From contig JAEZGX010000016.1 of the NCBI GenBank assembly GCA_023416735.1, forward strand, positions 1-64,000: a stretch of 64,000 nucleotides of DNA, in the 5' to 3' direction. Below are positions 8,898-18,213 of this stretch, piece by piece. Both the position numbers and the translations under genes were made by a program. Below the pieces are notes generated by a model that saw nothing but the letters and a program-made list of their open reading frames with translations, ran no database searches and was not told the DNA's origin. Origin of the DNA: Verrucomicrobiota bacterium. Lineage in GTDB: Bacteria > Verrucomicrobiota > Verrucomicrobiia > Opitutales > Opitutaceae. Within the stretch, counting starts at the first letter, position 1. Every line of letters begins with the position of its first letter.

Positions 8898-9779
8898 TCA
8901 AATCTTGATTCTGGCGTCCGAGTCCAGCCGATCCAAGAGGGAGCCCGACGTGCCCGAAGCCATCTTTCTTACGAAGATCATCTTGGCGTCTCGGATGTCA
9001 CCATAGTCGTCTATGCTATAAACTTTGGTGAGCGACGGATGAATAATGTGGAAATTGGCCAGCCTCCACGTTCCCCGCCCCTGAAACGGGACGAACCCCG
9101 TCGAGATCTCGAGAAAGGGAGAGTTACCCACCAGTGTGTGAAAATAAAACTCGTCCGGCGCAAAAACGTGCTTCCAAGAACTTCTCCAAAACGCGGTCCG
9201 GCCCGATTCCTCTAATATATAAGCAGCGCATTCGGCCGTGACCGCCCACCATTGGCTGCCGAAACACGGAATCAGGCCGGAAGGCCACTTCCGCTTAAAT
9301 GGCCGGGCCAGCAACTCCGCCACGCGCCGGATTGCTTTAAGCGCCATGGGGGGGCGACTCGGCAGGTAGTCGTGGAAATGATAGTTCAGCAAACTCCGCA
9401 TCGAATGCGCTGCTTGGCGGGCATCATAGAACTTGATCAGATTCCTCCCCTGATGCTCGGCAAAGAAGGTCGCAATTTCCTCATTGCTTTTCACCGGGTA
9501 GTCCGCGCCCGACAGCAGGACGTAATGCGACGCTCCCGGGTGGCGTTCGAGGGCAAATCTCAAAAGCGACAGCGTCGCCCTCACCATGCTATAACCGGCC
9601 CACTTCACATCTATCCGTGCAGGAGCAAAGCTCACGGCAGCGTGCTGGAACGCCTGCTGATCCGCCTTTCGATCCACGTGAGCCACGACGTGCCCAACGG
9701 CCGACAGCCTCCCGACCAGCCGATGAAACAGCCGCGCGTCCGCGTGGCACAATATCATGAAGACTGGACGGTTTATCAT
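8898..9779 (-). CDS. Core-2/I-branching beta-1,6-N-acetylglucosaminyltransferase-like protein (GT14)
   Basis: A 293-residue protein whose N terminus FMILCHADARLFHRLV, the YVLLSGADYPVKSNEEIA segment and the GSQWWAVTAECA region match bacterial relatives of GT14 branching enzymes. The start at 9779 (MINRPVFMILCH) fits the fold and avoids running into the EpsI gene. It would transfer a sugar, possibly N-acetylglucosamine or xylose, onto the glycan under construction. It is separated from EpsI by 44 bases in the same operon. Donor specificity is inferred from family only. Confidence 0.82.
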   Translation of the reverse strand: MINRPVFMILCHADARLFHRLVGRLSAVGHVVAHVDRKADQQAFQHAAVSFAPARIDVKWAGYSMVRATLSLLRFALERHPGASHYVLLSGADYPVKSNEEIATFFAEHQGRNLIKFYDARQAAHSMRSLLNYHFHDYLPSRPPMALKAIRRVAELLARPFKRKWPSGLIPCFGSQWWAVTAECAAYILEESGRTAFWRSSWKHVFAPDEFYFHTLVGNSPFLEISTGFVPFQGRGTWRLANFHIIHPSLTKVYSIDDYGDIRDAKMIFVRKMASGTSGSLLDRLDSDARIKI

Positions 9780-9823
9780 CGGACGCAGTGTTGAGCAGTC
9801 AGCGACGCCGGCATACCTAATGC

Positions 9824-10549
9824 TTATTTCGCAGGAAGGGAGTAAAAGCGCTTCCCGCTCTTCGCCTCCGCAATCCATTCCAGAACAGCAAGCGTGGGCG
9901 CCTCTTCGAGATCCTCCCACACGTTACCATTGCTCGACAGTCGTATAAACAACTGCTGTTCCGGCTCGCGCCGAAGCGTAGACAAGAGATTGGCCATTCG
10001 AATCGAGGCCCTTTCCCAAAACGAGATCCGCGATTCGTCTCTACTTCTAGATTCACGCACCACATTTCCCTCGATGTGCCAGAAGAGCACCGTGATCCGG
10101 GACGCACCTATCCGGAATATGCGGGTGTTCGGCAGCTCAACCTCCACGCCGTTGACCGAGCGACTTTCCAGAGACGAGAGTCTCTCCATTTGCCACCCAT
10201 TCTCCACCCAGCATACATCCGGAGTATGGGTGTCCACATTTTGATAATGGACTTTTCCCGGCAGCCAGTAGGCCGCGTAAACGCTCAGTTCCTTATCCCC
10301 CTTCCGATACGTCCTGAACAAAGCCGCGTCGAAATTCAAAATTCCCTCCACCCTCTTCTGAAGTTCCGGAGAGTCCGCAAGGGGATGATCGGTCGCCTCC
10401 CACCCGGGAAGCGACTTGGGAATCAATGTCTCAAGATCGGCAGCAACCATCTCTTTCCGCTTGGACGCCAGTCCCCCCAGTTGGACGAGAATTCCAAACG
10501 CTAGCACCGCTCCCACGAGGCAAATCGCAATCGTTCGTGCGGTCTTCAT
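9824..10549 (-). CDS. Exosortase-associated EpsI family protein
   Basis: A 241-residue protein with one N-terminal membrane segment (IAICLVGAVLAFGILVQL) and a periplasmic domain. Motifs IPKSLPGWEAT, YWLPGKVHYQNVDTHTP and DVCWVENGWQ match the EpsI/exosortase-associated domain. In many genomes this domain is fused to, or directly follows, an exosortase in PEP-CTERM and exopolysaccharide systems. No exosortase is encoded beside it here. The start at 10549 (MKTARTIAICL) is chosen because the membrane segment begins there. Between it and the regulator gene lie 144 bases without another gene. Confidence 0.82.
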   Translation of the reverse strand: MKTARTIAICLVGAVLAFGILVQLGGLASKRKEMVAADLETLIPKSLPGWEATDHPLADSPELQKRVEGILNFDAALFRTYRKGDKELSVYAAYWLPGKVHYQNVDTHTPDVCWVENGWQMERLSSLESRSVNGVEVELPNTRIFRIGASRITVLFWHIEGNVVRESRSRDESRISFWERASIRMANLLSTLRREPEQQLFIRLSSNGNVWEDLEEAPTLAVLEWIAEAKSGKRFYSLPAK

Positions 10550-10693
10550 GCGTCGAACGTCTGCCGTTTCGCGCTTCGTCGCACCGAGGGGCCCAGCTTT
10601 CGCGCCTCGACCGAGCTTCGCCCCGTCACTTCCCGACGAAGTAACTGAAGCTGGAGGAAAGCAGAGGGCTGCATGGCGACAGCCGGGCACGTG

Positions 10694-11224
10694 TTAGCCG
10701 CGGCCCGGAACCAAAATTGTTTTCAGAATCGGCAGCAGCATCCCGATCTGGCGCCGCCAGCTTTCGAGCTTCTGCAACCGTTCCTGCGTAAACTTTTTTC
10801 CCGCCGCGTTGGGCGACGCCTTCCCGTGCTCGCGGAGCTGCTTGATCCGCACCGCGCCACCCTTCACCACCGGGTCAACTCGCTCCTTCAACACCCCCGC
10901 CACCAGCGTTCGCAACTGCAACTCGGGTTCGAAAAACTGCCGGTCATTCTCCCCCGCCACCGCTCGCACCGCTCCCAGCTCCCGGAGAAAGTTCAACCCT
11001 TGGCTCGTCGAACCCCGGCTGATATCGAGCGACTCCGCGATATCGGTGAAGCTCAGCGCACGCGGCGACGCAAACAGCAGGCCATAAATCTGTCCCACCG
11101 AGCGGCCCAGCCCCAGCACGTGAACGACTTCCGAGAAGAACTCCACACACTCCCGCGTGAACTCCGGCGACACCTCCGGCCGCAACGCAGCAGGGGTTGA
11201 ATCGGAAGAAGCCGGAGTGCTCAT
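10694..11224 (-). CDS. GbsR/MarR-type winged-helix transcriptional regulator
   Basis: A 176-residue protein with a winged helix. RALSFTDIAESLDISRG is the recognition region, followed by STSQGLNFLRELGAVRAV, and the C-terminal half is a helical effector or dimer domain. The start MSTPASSDSTP at 11224 is favoured over an in-frame start at 11269 because the extension has no family-like sequence. It is the most upstream gene of the minus-strand glycan block and probably controls it. The binding site was not identified. Confidence 0.85.
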   Translation of the reverse strand: MSTPASSDSTPAALRPEVSPEFTRECVEFFSEVVHVLGLGRSVGQIYGLLFASPRALSFTDIAESLDISRGSTSQGLNFLRELGAVRAVAGENDRQFFEPELQLRTLVAGVLKERVDPVVKGGAVRIKQLREHGKASPNAAGKKFTQERLQKLESWRRQIGMLLPILKTILVPGRG

Positions 11225-11975
11225 CAGGTTTAGCCCTATGCCTGTGTGAGGTTCTCGCCCCATGTTCAATCCAAATTGAACACTCCCTCACAAGCCCCGC
11301 AACGCCAACATCCTGCACCTCAACCTTGTTCATTCCCGTTTGAACAACGCCGTGGTCAGGCCCGACGCTTATCAACCACAAAGAACACGGAGATCACAAA
11401 GTCGCCCGGCGCCATCCGCGTTCCTTCGTGTCCCTTCGTGTCTATTCGTGGTTAGGAATCCGCTCCGTCTGGAGCCGAGATCTGAGAGCCCATAGCCCAG
11501 AGCCGAACCGTTCTCTTCGCTGCCTTCTGGGGAATCGGTTCGTGAAAGCATCCGGCATCGCCGGATTGACGCGCATCGCCCGTGACATACCGCCCCACGC
11601 GGAGATTTGCCGCGTGGGCGTTCGTTCCTTCGTGCCCCTTCGCGTTCCTTCGTGGTTCCTCATTTGCATGAGTCCTGCGCCTTCGCGCCCTTCGCAGGCC
11701 CAACTCTGAAACCAATTCAAAAAAGGAGCCCGCCCCCCCAACTCTAAACCCTAAACTCAGAACTCTAAACCCGGCGCAGCCCGCATCCGCATCCATCCGT
11801 GGTTTTCGCTGTCACCCTCACACGGAATCGCGCCGCTGCACCGTCAGGGTTGGCGCTTCTTCCAAAAACATCTTGCTCAAGAGAATTGGAAATTGTCGGC
11901 GGCGCCTCCCTGCGAAAAAATTCTCCCGATGCCACCGATCGCGCCGCTCCGCGCTAACAGAATCGATCAGTTCCG
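11225..11975. repeat. Gene-free tract of degraded periodic intergenic repeats
   Basis: No convincing gene lies here. At 11374-11401 a segment beginning AACCACAAAGAACACGGAG faces an inverted partner at 11421-11453 made of TTCGTGTCCCTTCGTGTC-type units ending CGTGGTT. A further TTCGTGCCCCTTCGCGTTCC run with GTGGTT lies near 11628-11660, and CATCCGCATCCATCCGTGGTT near 11784-11804. At 11740-11771 AACTCTAAACCC-like units repeat. A similar, better-preserved pair occurs at 45591-45767. These look like dispersed non-coding repeats rather than regulatory sites of one gene. Confidence 0.65.
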
Positions 11976-14945
11976 GTGGCTTCCTTCTACCAGGTGAACG
12001 CCTCCGCATCCGATTTCGCAAACCTCACACAACTGGCCACGCGTCTCTCCGGCGCGCTCCATTTCGATCACGCGATGCGCACGCTCTATGCGACGGATGC
12101 GTCCGAATATCAGGAGCTGCCACTCGCCGTCGCTTTGCCAAAAACCGAGGCCGATCTGCGTGAACTCATCACTTTCGCAAATCATCATCGCATTGGCCTG
12201 ATTCCTCGCACCGCCGGCACATCGCTCGCGGGTCAGGTCGTGGGCGGCGGCATCGTCGTCGATGTCGGCCGCCACCTGAATCAGATTCTGCGCATCGATC
12301 CGGCGCGTCGTCGCGTGCACGTGCAACCAGGCGTCGTGCGCAACGAACTCAATCATCACCTCCAGTCGCACGGACTTTTCTTCACGCCGGAAACCTCCAC
12401 CGCCAATCGCGCCATGATCGGCGGCATGGTCGGCAACAACTCCTGCGGCGCGAACTCGATCGTTTACGGCACCACGCGTGAACACCTCGTCTCCGCTCGC
12501 GGCTTTCTGAGCGACGGCTCCGAGGCGACTTTCGGTCCGCTTTCGCGCGAAGAGTTCGCCGCCAAATGCGCGGGTCCATCCGACTCGCTCGAAGCGCGCA
12601 TCTATCGTTTCGTGCGCGATCTTCTCTCCGATCCGGAAAACCGCGCGCTCATCCGCGACAACTACCCGAAGCCGTCCGTCACGCGGCGCAACACCGGCTA
12701 TGCGCTCGATCGCCTGATGGAGTGCGCCGTTTTCGACCCGTCCTCGGAAAAACCGTTCAACCTTTGCCAACTCATCGCCGGCTCCGAGGGCACGCTCTTT
12801 CTCGGCGTCGAGTTCGAACTCAACTGCGAACCGCTCCCTCCGCCAGGCGCGCTGATGTGCGCGCATTTCGCCACGGTGCACGACTCCCTAAAGGCCACAC
12901 TGATCGCGATGCAGCACCGGCCGTTCGGCTGCGAGCTGATCGACCGTCACATCCTCGAGTGCACCAAATCCAATCTCGAGCAGGCGAAAAATCGTTTCTT
13001 CGTCGTCGGCGATCCAGGCGCCGTGCTCGTCGTCGAGATCCGCCACGCCGAGCGCGCCCACATCGAAGCCGAGATGCGCGCGCTCGAAACCGAGCTCCGC
13101 GCCACGGGCCTCGGTTATGCCTTTCCCGTATTGTGGGGCGAGGACTCCAACAAGGTGTGGGAGCTGCGTCGCGCGGGTCAGGGCTTGATGAACAATGTCG
13201 TCGGCGACGCCAAACCGCGCGAGGTCGTCGAGGACACCGCCGTCGCCGTCGAAGACCTGCCCGATTACATCGCCGAGTTCGACGCGCTCATGCGCGACAA
13301 ATACGGCATCGCGTCCGTTTACTACGCGCACGCCGGCGCCGGCGAATTGCACACGCGGCCGCTCTTCGATCTGAAAACATCCGCGGGGCTGAAGATGTTT
13401 CGCGACATCGCCAGCGACGTCGCCGCGCTCGTTAAAAACTACCGCGGCTCACTGTCCGGCGAACACGGCGACGGCCGCTTGCGCGGCGAGTTCATTCCGT
13501 TCATGGTTGGACCCGACTGCTACGCGATGATGCGCCGCGTGAAGGAGACCTTCGATCCGTTCGCGATCTTCAATCCCGGCAAAATCATCGACACGCCGCC
13601 GATGGACACCTCGCTCCGCCACTCGCCGGGCCACGCCTCGCCGGACTACAAAACGATTTTCGACTTCAGCGCCACGCAAGGCGTGCTGCGCGCCGCGGAG
13701 GCCTGCACCGGCGTCGGCGATTGTCGCAAACTCCACCTCGCCGGCGGCACCATGTGCCCGAGCTACATGGCCACGCGCAACGAAAAGGACACCACGCGCG
13801 CCCGCGCCAACATGCTGCGCCACGTGCTCACGCATCCCCGCGAAGTCACCAACCCTTGGGACAGCGAAGAAGTGAAGGGCGTGATGGATCTCTGTCTGTC
13901 CTGCAAAGGCTGCAAAGCCGAATGCCCCTCCAGCGTGGACGTCGCCCGCCTCAAGGCCGAATGGCAGCAGCACTATCACGACACCCACGGCGTTCCGCTG
14001 CGTTCACGACTCATCGCCAATTTCACGCGCTCCATGCGCCTGGCCGCCTTCGCTCCTTCGCTCTACAACCGGATCATCTCCTCCCCGACCGTTTCGCGCT
14101 GGTTCAAAAAACAATTCGGCTTCGCCGCCGGGCGCAGTTTGCCCGCGTTGCATTCGACCACGCTCGCCGCGTGGCATCGCCAGCACGCGAATCCCGCGAA
14201 CCTCGATTATCCGAACGGACGCGTTCATCTTTTCTGCGACGAGTTCACGAACTACAACGACACTGCCATCGGCATCAAAGCCGTCGAACTGCTCAACCGC
14301 CTCGGCTACGAAGTCGTCATCCCTGCGCACACGGAGAGCGGCCGCGCTCATTTCTCGAAAGGCCTCGTCCGCGCCGCGCAGAAGCTCGCGATTCGCAATG
14401 TCCAACTCCTGCAGCACGTCGTCACCGCCGACACGCCGCTTCTCGGCATCGAGCCTTCGGCGATCCTTTCGTTTCGCGACGAGTATCCGGACTTGATGCC
14501 GGCGCACCTCAAATCCGCGGCGCGTTCGCTCGCTAAAAACGCATTGCTGATCGACGAATTTCTCGCCCGTGAAATCGAGCGCGGACGGATCCGCCCGGAA
14601 GCATTCGTCGCTCGCGCGCAAACGATCAAACTGCACGGCCACTGCCATCAGAAAGCGCTCTCCTCGGTCGCTCCGACCGTGAAGATGCTCGAGTTCCCGC
14701 GCGGCCACAAAGTCGAGGTGATCCCTTCCGGCTGCTGCGGCATGGCCGGTTCGTTCGGTTACGAAACCGAGCATTTTGAAATTTCGAACCAGGTCGGCGA
14801 ACTCGTGCTCCTGCCCGCCGTGCGCAGCGCTCCCGCCGATGTGATCATCGCCGCCCCCGGCACGAGTTGCCGTCATCAAATCAAGGACGCCACCGCGCGG
14901 CGAGCGCTGCATCCCGTGGAGATTCTCCACGCCGCGTTATCCTGA
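11976..14945 (+). CDS. FAD-linked oxidase fused to Fe-S and CCG domains (YdiJ/D-2-hydroxyacid dehydrogenase-like)
   Basis: A 989-residue cytoplasmic flavoprotein. The N-terminal half is a FAD-binding PCMH domain (RTAGTSLAGQVVGGG, GNNSCGANS, GSEGTLFLGVE) followed by a FAD-oxidase C-terminal domain ending in SLSGEHGDGRLRGEF. The second half has ferredoxin-type cysteines (CTGVGDC, LCLSCKGCKAECPSS) and two heterodisulfide-reductase-like clusters (HGHCHQKAL and SGCCGMAGSFG). The architecture and size match E. coli YdiJ-type D-2-hydroxyglutarate dehydrogenases and related D-lactate oxidases, passing electrons to a quinone or carrier. The start is GTG at 11976; a second GTG at 11994 is possible. The true substrate is unknown; nearby sugar-acid genes would fit a hydroxyacid. 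Confidence 0.88.
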   Translation: MASFYQVNASASDFANLTQLATRLSGALHFDHAMRTLYATDASEYQELPLAVALPKTEADLRELITFANHHRIGLIPRTAGTSLAGQVVGGGIVVDVGRHLNQILRIDPARRRVHVQPGVVRNELNHHLQSHGLFFTPETSTANRAMIGGMVGNNSCGANSIVYGTTREHLVSARGFLSDGSEATFGPLSREEFAAKCAGPSDSLEARIYRFVRDLLSDPENRALIRDNYPKPSVTRRNTGYALDRLMECAVFDPSSEKPFNLCQLIAGSEGTLFLGVEFELNCEPLPPPGALMCAHFATVHDSLKATLIAMQHRPFGCELIDRHILECTKSNLEQAKNRFFVVGDPGAVLVVEIRHAERAHIEAEMRALETELRATGLGYAFPVLWGEDSNKVWELRRAGQGLMNNVVGDAKPREVVEDTAVAVEDLPDYIAEFDALMRDKYGIASVYYAHAGAGELHTRPLFDLKTSAGLKMFRDIASDVAALVKNYRGSLSGEHGDGRLRGEFIPFMVGPDCYAMMRRVKETFDPFAIFNPGKIIDTPPMDTSLRHSPGHASPDYKTIFDFSATQGVLRAAEACTGVGDCRKLHLAGGTMCPSYMATRNEKDTTRARANMLRHVLTHPREVTNPWDSEEVKGVMDLCLSCKGCKAECPSSVDVARLKAEWQQHYHDTHGVPLRSRLIANFTRSMRLAAFAPSLYNRIISSPTVSRWFKKQFGFAAGRSLPALHSTTLAAWHRQHANPANLDYPNGRVHLFCDEFTNYNDTAIGIKAVELLNRLGYEVVIPAHTESGRAHFSKGLVRAAQKLAIRNVQLLQHVVTADTPLLGIEPSAILSFRDEYPDLMPAHLKSAARSLAKNALLIDEFLAREIERGRIRPEAFVARAQTIKLHGHCHQKALSSVAPTVKMLEFPRGHKVEVIPSGCCGMAGSFGYETEHFEISNQVGELVLLPAVRSAPADVIIAAPGTSCRHQIKDATARRALHPVEILHAALS

Positions 14946-14982
14946 TCCGCACCAGGTCCCCGCGACTTCGCGCGCGGCTCGA

Positions 14983-15888
14983 TCAGGCCACGCGCGAAGC
15001 CAGCGCCGCTTCTCGATAAGCTTTCGGACAAACCCCCAACTCCCGCCGGAAAAGACGATTGAAGAAAGAGAGCTGCGTAAACCCGTTGTTCAGCGCGATC
15101 GTGCTGATCGCGTGTGACGTGGAGCACAACTCCTGACACACCGCTCGCAGCCGGACTCCGTTCAGATAGCTGGTGTAACACATCTTCGTATGCACCAGGA
15201 ACTGCCGGCTGAAGGTGGTTCGACTCATGCTCGTGATCCGCAAGAGATCGCCCAACGCGATCGGTTCGCGATAGTTCGCGTGAATGTAGCTTTGCGCCCG
15301 GCGAATCGCTTCCTGCTGCTCATTGACTCCCGTCAGATCGAAGGGCTCCGCCGCGATCATCCGCACGTCGTCGGCTTTCGCATACAAGAGATCGTGCCAA
15401 AGTTGGAAGAGCCGCCCCAGCCGCTGCAGTCCGGCGAGCTCGGTTAACTCCTCGATCCTGCGGCAAGCCAGCCGTCCCGAGTAGCCCCCCACGCCCAACC
15501 CGCGTAACGCCTGCGTCGCGAGCAATCGCAACGCTTTCATTTCGTTGATCTCCCAAAGGGCGTGGCCCGACGAAAACTCCCATAGAATCGACACACCTTC
15601 CGACCCGCGCGGATGGTGCCAGTAGTGCGGAATGTTCTCGCCCAACACAAACAACTCGCCCGCCGAAAACCGCTGCAATCGATCTGCGACGAAACAGGTG
15701 CTCGTCCCGCGCTGCACCGAGGTCAGCTCGATCGCACTGTGATAATGCCAGCGCGCCCCCAGCGCGGGAACGCGCTCCACCTCGCTTCTCCCATGGATGA
15801 TCTGCACGCATCGCTCGTCTCCACTCCATCGCTCGACGCGATAAAAACCGCCGGGACCAAAATCGATCGTTTCACGAAGTCGCGACAT
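14983..15888 (-). CDS. AraC family transcriptional regulator
   Basis: A 301-residue regulator with an N-terminal cupin-like sensor domain (WHYHSAIELTSVQRG, NIPHYWHHP) and a C-terminal pair of helix-turn-helix motifs (ALGDLLRITSMSRTTFSRQF, then ISTIALNNGFTQLSFFNRLF). The cupin histidines suggest binding of a sugar or sugar acid. It is convergent with the FAD/Fe-S dehydrogenase and lies next to the six-gene operon that starts at 24929, so it may regulate either. No operator could be assigned to it. Confidence 0.9.
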   Translation of the reverse strand: MSRLRETIDFGPGGFYRVERWSGDERCVQIIHGRSEVERVPALGARWHYHSAIELTSVQRGTSTCFVADRLQRFSAGELFVLGENIPHYWHHPRGSEGVSILWEFSSGHALWEINEMKALRLLATQALRGLGVGGYSGRLACRRIEELTELAGLQRLGRLFQLWHDLLYAKADDVRMIAAEPFDLTGVNEQQEAIRRAQSYIHANYREPIALGDLLRITSMSRTTFSRQFLVHTKMCYTSYLNGVRLRAVCQELCSTSHAISTIALNNGFTQLSFFNRLFRRELGVCPKAYREAALASRVA

Positions 15889-16001
15889 GGGGAGAACGGG
15901 TTCGAACCGGCAAAGCAGCCATCACACCAATTGATGCTCTAGATCATGACGGGGAAAAGAACAGGAAGTGGCGCCGTGGCGCGTAAAACCAATGTTACGA
16001 T

Positions 16002-17294
16002 TCAATCCGTCGCCAACGGCCACTCGAGCGTCGGATGCCGTCCGGGAGCAACGAACGCATTCAAGATCTCGAAGCGAAGCATCGCCTCGGGGATTCGCTG
16101 CAGAGTCAGAACCGTGATGCGCTTCGTCGCGTGCGCCGGCACGGTGAGCACCTCCGCCTCGTCAGAGATCGTGAACGAGCTCAGGTTGCGCAGGATGAAA
16201 TTCGCGTCGCTCGTGTTCTTGATCTCCACCACGAGTTCAGACGTGTCCGGCCGATCCTGAATCGTAAACCGGCTGCGATCCGGCTTGTAGCCGCGCGACC
16301 GCAACGCGAGCGACGCCTTGATCAACGGCTCCAGCCACTCGGATCGGCCGATGAGCGTGTTGTTGAACCACACGACCGTCCGCCGCTCCCTCATCGCTTC
16401 GTGCAAGGAATCCTCCGTCTTCTCCCGCGCAAAGATCAACGTCGCGGGGCGATGTTTCTCCGGCGCCGGATAAACCCAGTCGATCAACCCGTGAATGTCG
16501 CTCGCGCCAAACATCGCCAGGTTGTGATCCAGCGCGATCTGCAATGCCTCCGGGGAAAACGAGTTGGTATTTGCAATTTCAATACCGTTGATCAGCCCCT
16601 CGGCGAGCAGCCTCTGGTGAAACTCAGTCATGCGCGCGATGCCGTCGGACCCTGCCCCGCGGTTCAGCGACCAGGGGTGATTCCACACCAAGAACGCGCC
16701 TTGCGCGGAAGCCTCGCGCAGCACGGCGATCGGATCCTCGTCCCGCAGCCGGTTGGCATCTTTGACAAACAGCGCGTTCACATGACCCAATGGCGCGTTG
16801 CGCGTGATCTCCACGCCGGCGATCACGAGGATGTCCTGCGGCTTCGCCTCTTTCTCCGCGCCCGGCGGTCGCGCCTTCAACGTGTCCTGCGCCTTCACCA
16901 GGTCCTCGCGGCCGTTGCGGTATTGTTCGAGCAGCCAGTAGTCGCCTTCGGACAAACCGGCCGGATAGCGTGATGCGTAAAGTGCGATTTCGAATGCCCG
17001 GTTGCGATCGGGATTCGCGAGATCCACGCCGTGAGGCTGCCATTCGAGGTGATCCGTTATGGCCATCGCATCGAGACCATCGCGCACACTCTCTTCCACG
17101 CGGATGTTGGGCCACACCTTGCCGTCGGAAAACGTTGTATGCTGATGGAAGTCGGCCTTGAGGGTGCAGTATCCCGGAATATCCGGAAAACGAATCGCGC
17201 GGTCTTCCGCTGCCTGCGCGCTCGCCGCCAGCGCGAGTGCACAACCGATGGAGGATGCGAGGAGGAGAAAACGCTTCGAAGGTTCGAGATTCAT
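16002..17294 (-). CDS. Secreted PHP-domain phosphoesterase (CehA/McbA-like)
   Basis: A 430-residue protein with a clear signal peptide (FLLLASSIGCALALAASAQA) and a PHP metallo-hydrolase domain: KADFHQHTTFSDG, AITDHLEW and later histidine/aspartate motifs such as WNHPWSLN and ASDIHG. PHP enzymes of the CehA/McbA group cleave phosphate esters or other bonds using bound metals; this one should act in the periplasm. It is the last gene of a six-gene minus-strand operon, 43 bases after a glycerophosphodiesterase gene that is also exported. The substrate is not evident. Confidence 0.84.
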   Translation of the reverse strand: MNLEPSKRFLLLASSIGCALALAASAQAAEDRAIRFPDIPGYCTLKADFHQHTTFSDGKVWPNIRVEESVRDGLDAMAITDHLEWQPHGVDLANPDRNRAFEIALYASRYPAGLSEGDYWLLEQYRNGREDLVKAQDTLKARPPGAEKEAKPQDILVIAGVEITRNAPLGHVNALFVKDANRLRDEDPIAVLREASAQGAFLVWNHPWSLNRGAGSDGIARMTEFHQRLLAEGLINGIEIANTNSFSPEALQIALDHNLAMFGASDIHGLIDWVYPAPEKHRPATLIFAREKTEDSLHEAMRERRTVVWFNNTLIGRSEWLEPLIKASLALRSRGYKPDRSRFTIQDRPDTSELVVEIKNTSDANFILRNLSSFTISDEAEVLTVPAHATKRITVLTLQRIPEAMLRFEILNAFVAPGRHPTLEWPLATD

Positions 17295-17337
17295 GGCGGG
17301 GGCCTGATGGACTTGATTGGGAAGAACGATCGGGAGA

Positions 17338-18174
17338 TCACGGATGGCGAAAATGGAGCGTCCGCCGGGCCTCCAAGGGATACTCGGTCATGATCGCATC
17401 CACTCCGGCCGCTTTGGCATTGCGCCAATTTTCGAGTTCCATGCCCACGACCATCGCGCCGACGACAAACACTTTTCGTCCCGCCGCGTGAATCCTTTCC
17501 ACGACCGCGGCATCGGGCACAAATCGGAGATAGGCCCAGTTGGCATGGCGATCGGCCAGCGCCGTCGTCACGTCCGCCGGAGTCTGCGCCAGCACCGCGA
17601 TCTGGGTCGTTGCATCCGCCGCGCGCAACTTCGCGCGCACCTCCGGCGTGATGATGGTGAGCCCGATAAAGACGAGTTGATCGAGGACCCCAAAACGGCG
17701 GCCCATTTCCACCAACTCTTTCTCGGCCGTCGCATCGGTCACTTTCAGATCGACGGCGATCATGACGCTCGGGTCGTTCCTCGCTTTCAGTTCCTCCAGC
17801 AGTTCCTCGAACGTCGCGACCTGCTCGCCTCGATAGTAGGGCGCGAGATGGCTGCCCGCATCGAGCTTTCGCAACTCCGCCAGGGTGTAGCTCGCCACCG
17901 GCCCGCGTCCGTTTGTCGTGCGATCAACGTCGCCGTCGTGCATGCACACCCAGACGCCGTCCTTCGTTCGGCGCACGTCGACTTCGATCCCGACGTGCAG
18001 CTCGAGGCTCGCGCGGAAATTGGTGCGCGTGTTCTCCGGCGCGTGATGCTCGAGGCCGCGATGCCCCACAATTTTCGGCAGAACCGCCCCTTCTGCCGCC
18101 CACCCGGCCGTCCCGACGACGCACGCGACCAACCCGCAACAGACGATTTTCGATAACCAAGGAAGTTTCAGCAT
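17338..18174 (-). CDS. Glycerophosphodiester phosphodiesterase, exported
   Basis: A 278-residue protein with a signal peptide (IVCCGLVACVVGTAGWA) and the GDPD TIM barrel. Catalytic and metal-binding motifs are present: IVGHRGLEHHAPENT, GIEVDVRRTKDG and CMHDGDVDRTTNG. It would hydrolyse phosphodiesters of the glycerophospho type in the periplasm to give an alcohol and glycerol phosphate or an analogue. It lies between the enolase-superfamily gene (38 bases) and the PHP phosphoesterase (43 bases), so two phosphoesterases of the same operon could act one after the other. Confidence 0.9.
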   Translation of the reverse strand: MLKLPWLSKIVCCGLVACVVGTAGWAAEGAVLPKIVGHRGLEHHAPENTRTNFRASLELHVGIEVDVRRTKDGVWVCMHDGDVDRTTNGRGPVASYTLAELRKLDAGSHLAPYYRGEQVATFEELLEELKARNDPSVMIAVDLKVTDATAEKELVEMGRRFGVLDQLVFIGLTIITPEVRAKLRAADATTQIAVLAQTPADVTTALADRHANWAYLRFVPDAAVVERIHAAGRKVFVVGAMVVGMELENWRNAKAAGVDAIMTEYPLEARRTLHFRHP

Positions 18175-18213
18175 GAGGCAAAAGGTTAGACGCTTCAGCT
18201 CGGAAGAAGACGC

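Noticed and set aside
11740..11771. CTCTAAACCC units considered as telomere-like or an origin
   Set aside because: Only two or three imperfect units, no DnaA boxes or replication genes nearby.
14941..14995. CCTGATC and GATCAGG arms between the convergent FAD/Fe-S and AraC genes as a terminator
   Set aside because: Seven-base arms with a loop of about 35 bases and no T-run; not convincing.
15970..15990. GCGCC-GGCGC inverted repeat downstream of the PHP gene as a terminator
   Set aside because: The loop would be two bases, too tight to fold, and there is no T-run.
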